Shown here: positions 41,402 to 42,318 of the stretch, one piece after another
How positions within the stretch are numbered: the first letter of the stretch is position 1
Layout of the letters: each line of letters begins with the position of its first letter
NCBI RefSeq assembly: GCF_001280085.1
Contig: NZ_LGED01000237.1
Coordinates: 1 to 42,318 of the forward strand
From: Saccharothrix sp. NRRL B-16348
Lineage (GTDB): Bacteria > Actinomycetota > Actinomycetes > Mycobacteriales > Pseudonocardiaceae
DNA length: 42,318 nt
Direction of reading: 5' to 3'
The notes under the pieces: model-generated
The model's input: the letters and a program-made list of their open reading frames with translations, nothing else
Database searches by the model: none
What the model was told of the DNA's origin: nothing
Translations under genes and position numbers: made by a program

Positions 41402-42318
41402 ACCTGCGCATGATCAGACGCACGCGGTGGATCCCGGTCGTGACCGCCGTCGCTTCGGCGGTGTCGGTGACGGCGTTGATGGTGGTGGCCGGCGGCACGA
41501 ACGCCGGGGCCGCCGCGGCCGGGTGCCGAGTGGACTACAGCGTGACCAACCAGTGGCAGGGCGGTTTCGGCGCCAACGTCACGATCACGAACCTGGGTGA
41601 CGCGCTGTCGGGCTGGACCCTGGAGTGGAGCTTCGCGGCGGGTCAGCAGGTCACGCAGTTGTGGGGCGGTGAGTTCTCCCAGTCGGGCAGTGCGGTGACG
41701 GTCCGCAACGCGAGCTACAACGGCTCGCTGGCCACGGGCGCGTCGGTCACGCCGGGCTTCAACGGCTCCTGGACCGGCTCCAACCCCGCGCCCACCTCCT
41801 TCAAGCTCAACGGTGTGGCCTGCACCGGGCAGCCCACCGACACCTCCACCACGACGTCGACCTCCACGTCGACGTCCACGTCGACCTCGACCACCACGTC
41901 GACGACGACCTCCACCACCACGACCACCACCACGACGAACCCGCCTGCGGGCGTCGCGACCGGCTACGCGTCCCAGAACGGCGGGACGACCGGTGGTCGC
42001 GGCGGTGCGACGGTCCGGGCCACCACCGGAACCCAGATCCACGAGGCCCTGTGCAAGCGGGCCGCCAGTGATACCCCGATCATCATCGAGGTCGAGGGCA
42101 CGATCAACCACGGCAACACCGCCAAGGTCTCGGGCAACAGCTGCTCGACGGCCGCCGGCGTGATCGAGCTCAAGCAGATCGGCAACGTCACGATCGTCGG
42201 CGTGGGCAGCGGTGCGGTCTTCGACCAGTTGGGCATCCACATCCGGGAGTCGCGCAACATCATCATCCGGAACGTGACGGTCCGGAACGTGAAGAAGTCG
42301 GGTTCTCCGACGTCCAAC
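41398..42318 (+). CDS. Secreted CBM2-PL1 pectate lyase, N-terminal part
   Basis: The first 307 codons of a secreted enzyme that continues past the window end. The signal peptide is about 1-38 (AVSVTALMVVAGGTNAGA). The CBM2 (about 41-143) is nearly identical to that of the PL3 gene, differing in roughly ten residues. A Thr/Ser-repeat linker (about 148-180) follows, then the start of a PL1 parallel beta-helix: GYASQNGGTTGGRGG, PIIIEVEGTINHG, VTIVGVGSGAVFDQLGIHI and RNIIIRNVTVRNV. It should cleave pectate extracellularly. The calcium-binding and Arg catalytic residues lie beyond the window. AAGGAGG is six bases before the ATG. Confidence 0.9.
   Translation, partial: MNLRMIRRTRWIPVVTAVASAVSVTALMVVAGGTNAGAAAAGCRVDYSVTNQWQGGFGANVTITNLGDALSGWTLEWSFAAGQQVTQLWGGEFSQSGSAVTVRNASYNGSLATGASVTPGFNGSWTGSNPAPTSFKLNGVACTGQPTDTSTTTSTSTSTSTSTSTTTSTTTSTTTTTTTTNPPAGVATGYASQNGGTTGGRGGATVRATTGTQIHEALCKRAASDTPIIIEVEGTINHGNTAKVSGNSCSTAAGVIELKQIGNVTIVGVGSGAVFDQLGIHIRESRNIIIRNVTVRNVKKSGSPTSN

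Overview
The window comes from a high-GC actinomycete. It is most likely a filamentous member of the Pseudonocardiales (Saccharothrix, Lentzea or Actinosynnema type). I infer this from the codon use, the secreted CBM2/CBM13 plant-polysaccharide enzymes, the PknG-GlnX-GlnH signalling genes and a type VII (ESX)-style toxin locus. No rRNA, tRNA or CRISPR array is visible.

Layout. (1) 1-1713, minus strand: the start of a secreted ricin-type lectin-domain protein, with a perfect LacI-type palindrome upstream, and an aldo/keto reductase. (2) 1913-6146, minus strand: a tightly overlapping operon that reads YbaB-like protein, WXG100-like helical protein, long toxin with a WXG-type leader, putative immunity protein, leaderless second toxin cassette, and second putative immunity protein. 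(3) 6147-7298: decayed DNA with the frameshifted start of an IS5-type transposase. (4) 7299-24767, plus strand: an eight-gene operon that I recognise as the dpdE-F-G-H-I-J-K-D genes of the 7-deazaguanine DNA (Dpd) defence island. Seven of its eight members are joined by 4-base start/stop overlaps or abut directly, and it continues to dpdD by another 4-base overlap. None of the modification genes (dpdA, dpdB, dpdC, or preQ0 synthesis folE/queD/queE/queC) lies in the window. (5) 24768-28164: an erosion zone with no recognisable gene at first, then a wrecked response regulator/histidine kinase pair, a DUF1963-like protein and a frameshifted small secreted protein. (6) 28216-29556: a divergent HxlR regulator and enoyl-CoA hydratase. 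(7) 29669-37512: glnX-glnH on the plus strand, convergent with a minus-strand operon of trypsin-like protein, PknG-like kinase, VWA/zinc-ribbon protein and trypsin-co-occurring (Trypco1/CU044_2847-type) protein. The two operons share one CTAG as their stop codons. (8) 37513-42318, plus strand: three secreted polysaccharide-degrading enzymes (CBM13-GH62 arabinofuranosidase, CBM2-PL3 pectate lyase, CBM2-PL1 pectate lyase cut by the window end). CebR-like and XlnR/BxlR-like operator candidates and strong hairpin terminators lie between them.

How the genes work together. The outer parts are a plant cell-wall degradation region under probable LacI-family sugar control. The glnX/glnH/pknG part is an amino-acid-sensing kinase pathway embedded in a conflict-type or surveillance-type operon. 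The central 17.5 kb is a restriction-type defence module inserted between decayed mobile and pseudogene DNA. The most interesting point is that this complete Dpd restriction half stands here without its modification half: either the modification genes are encoded elsewhere or the module defends without 7-deazaguanine marks. The duplicated toxin/immunity cassette and the kinase operon with three zinc-ribbon sites are the next most interesting.
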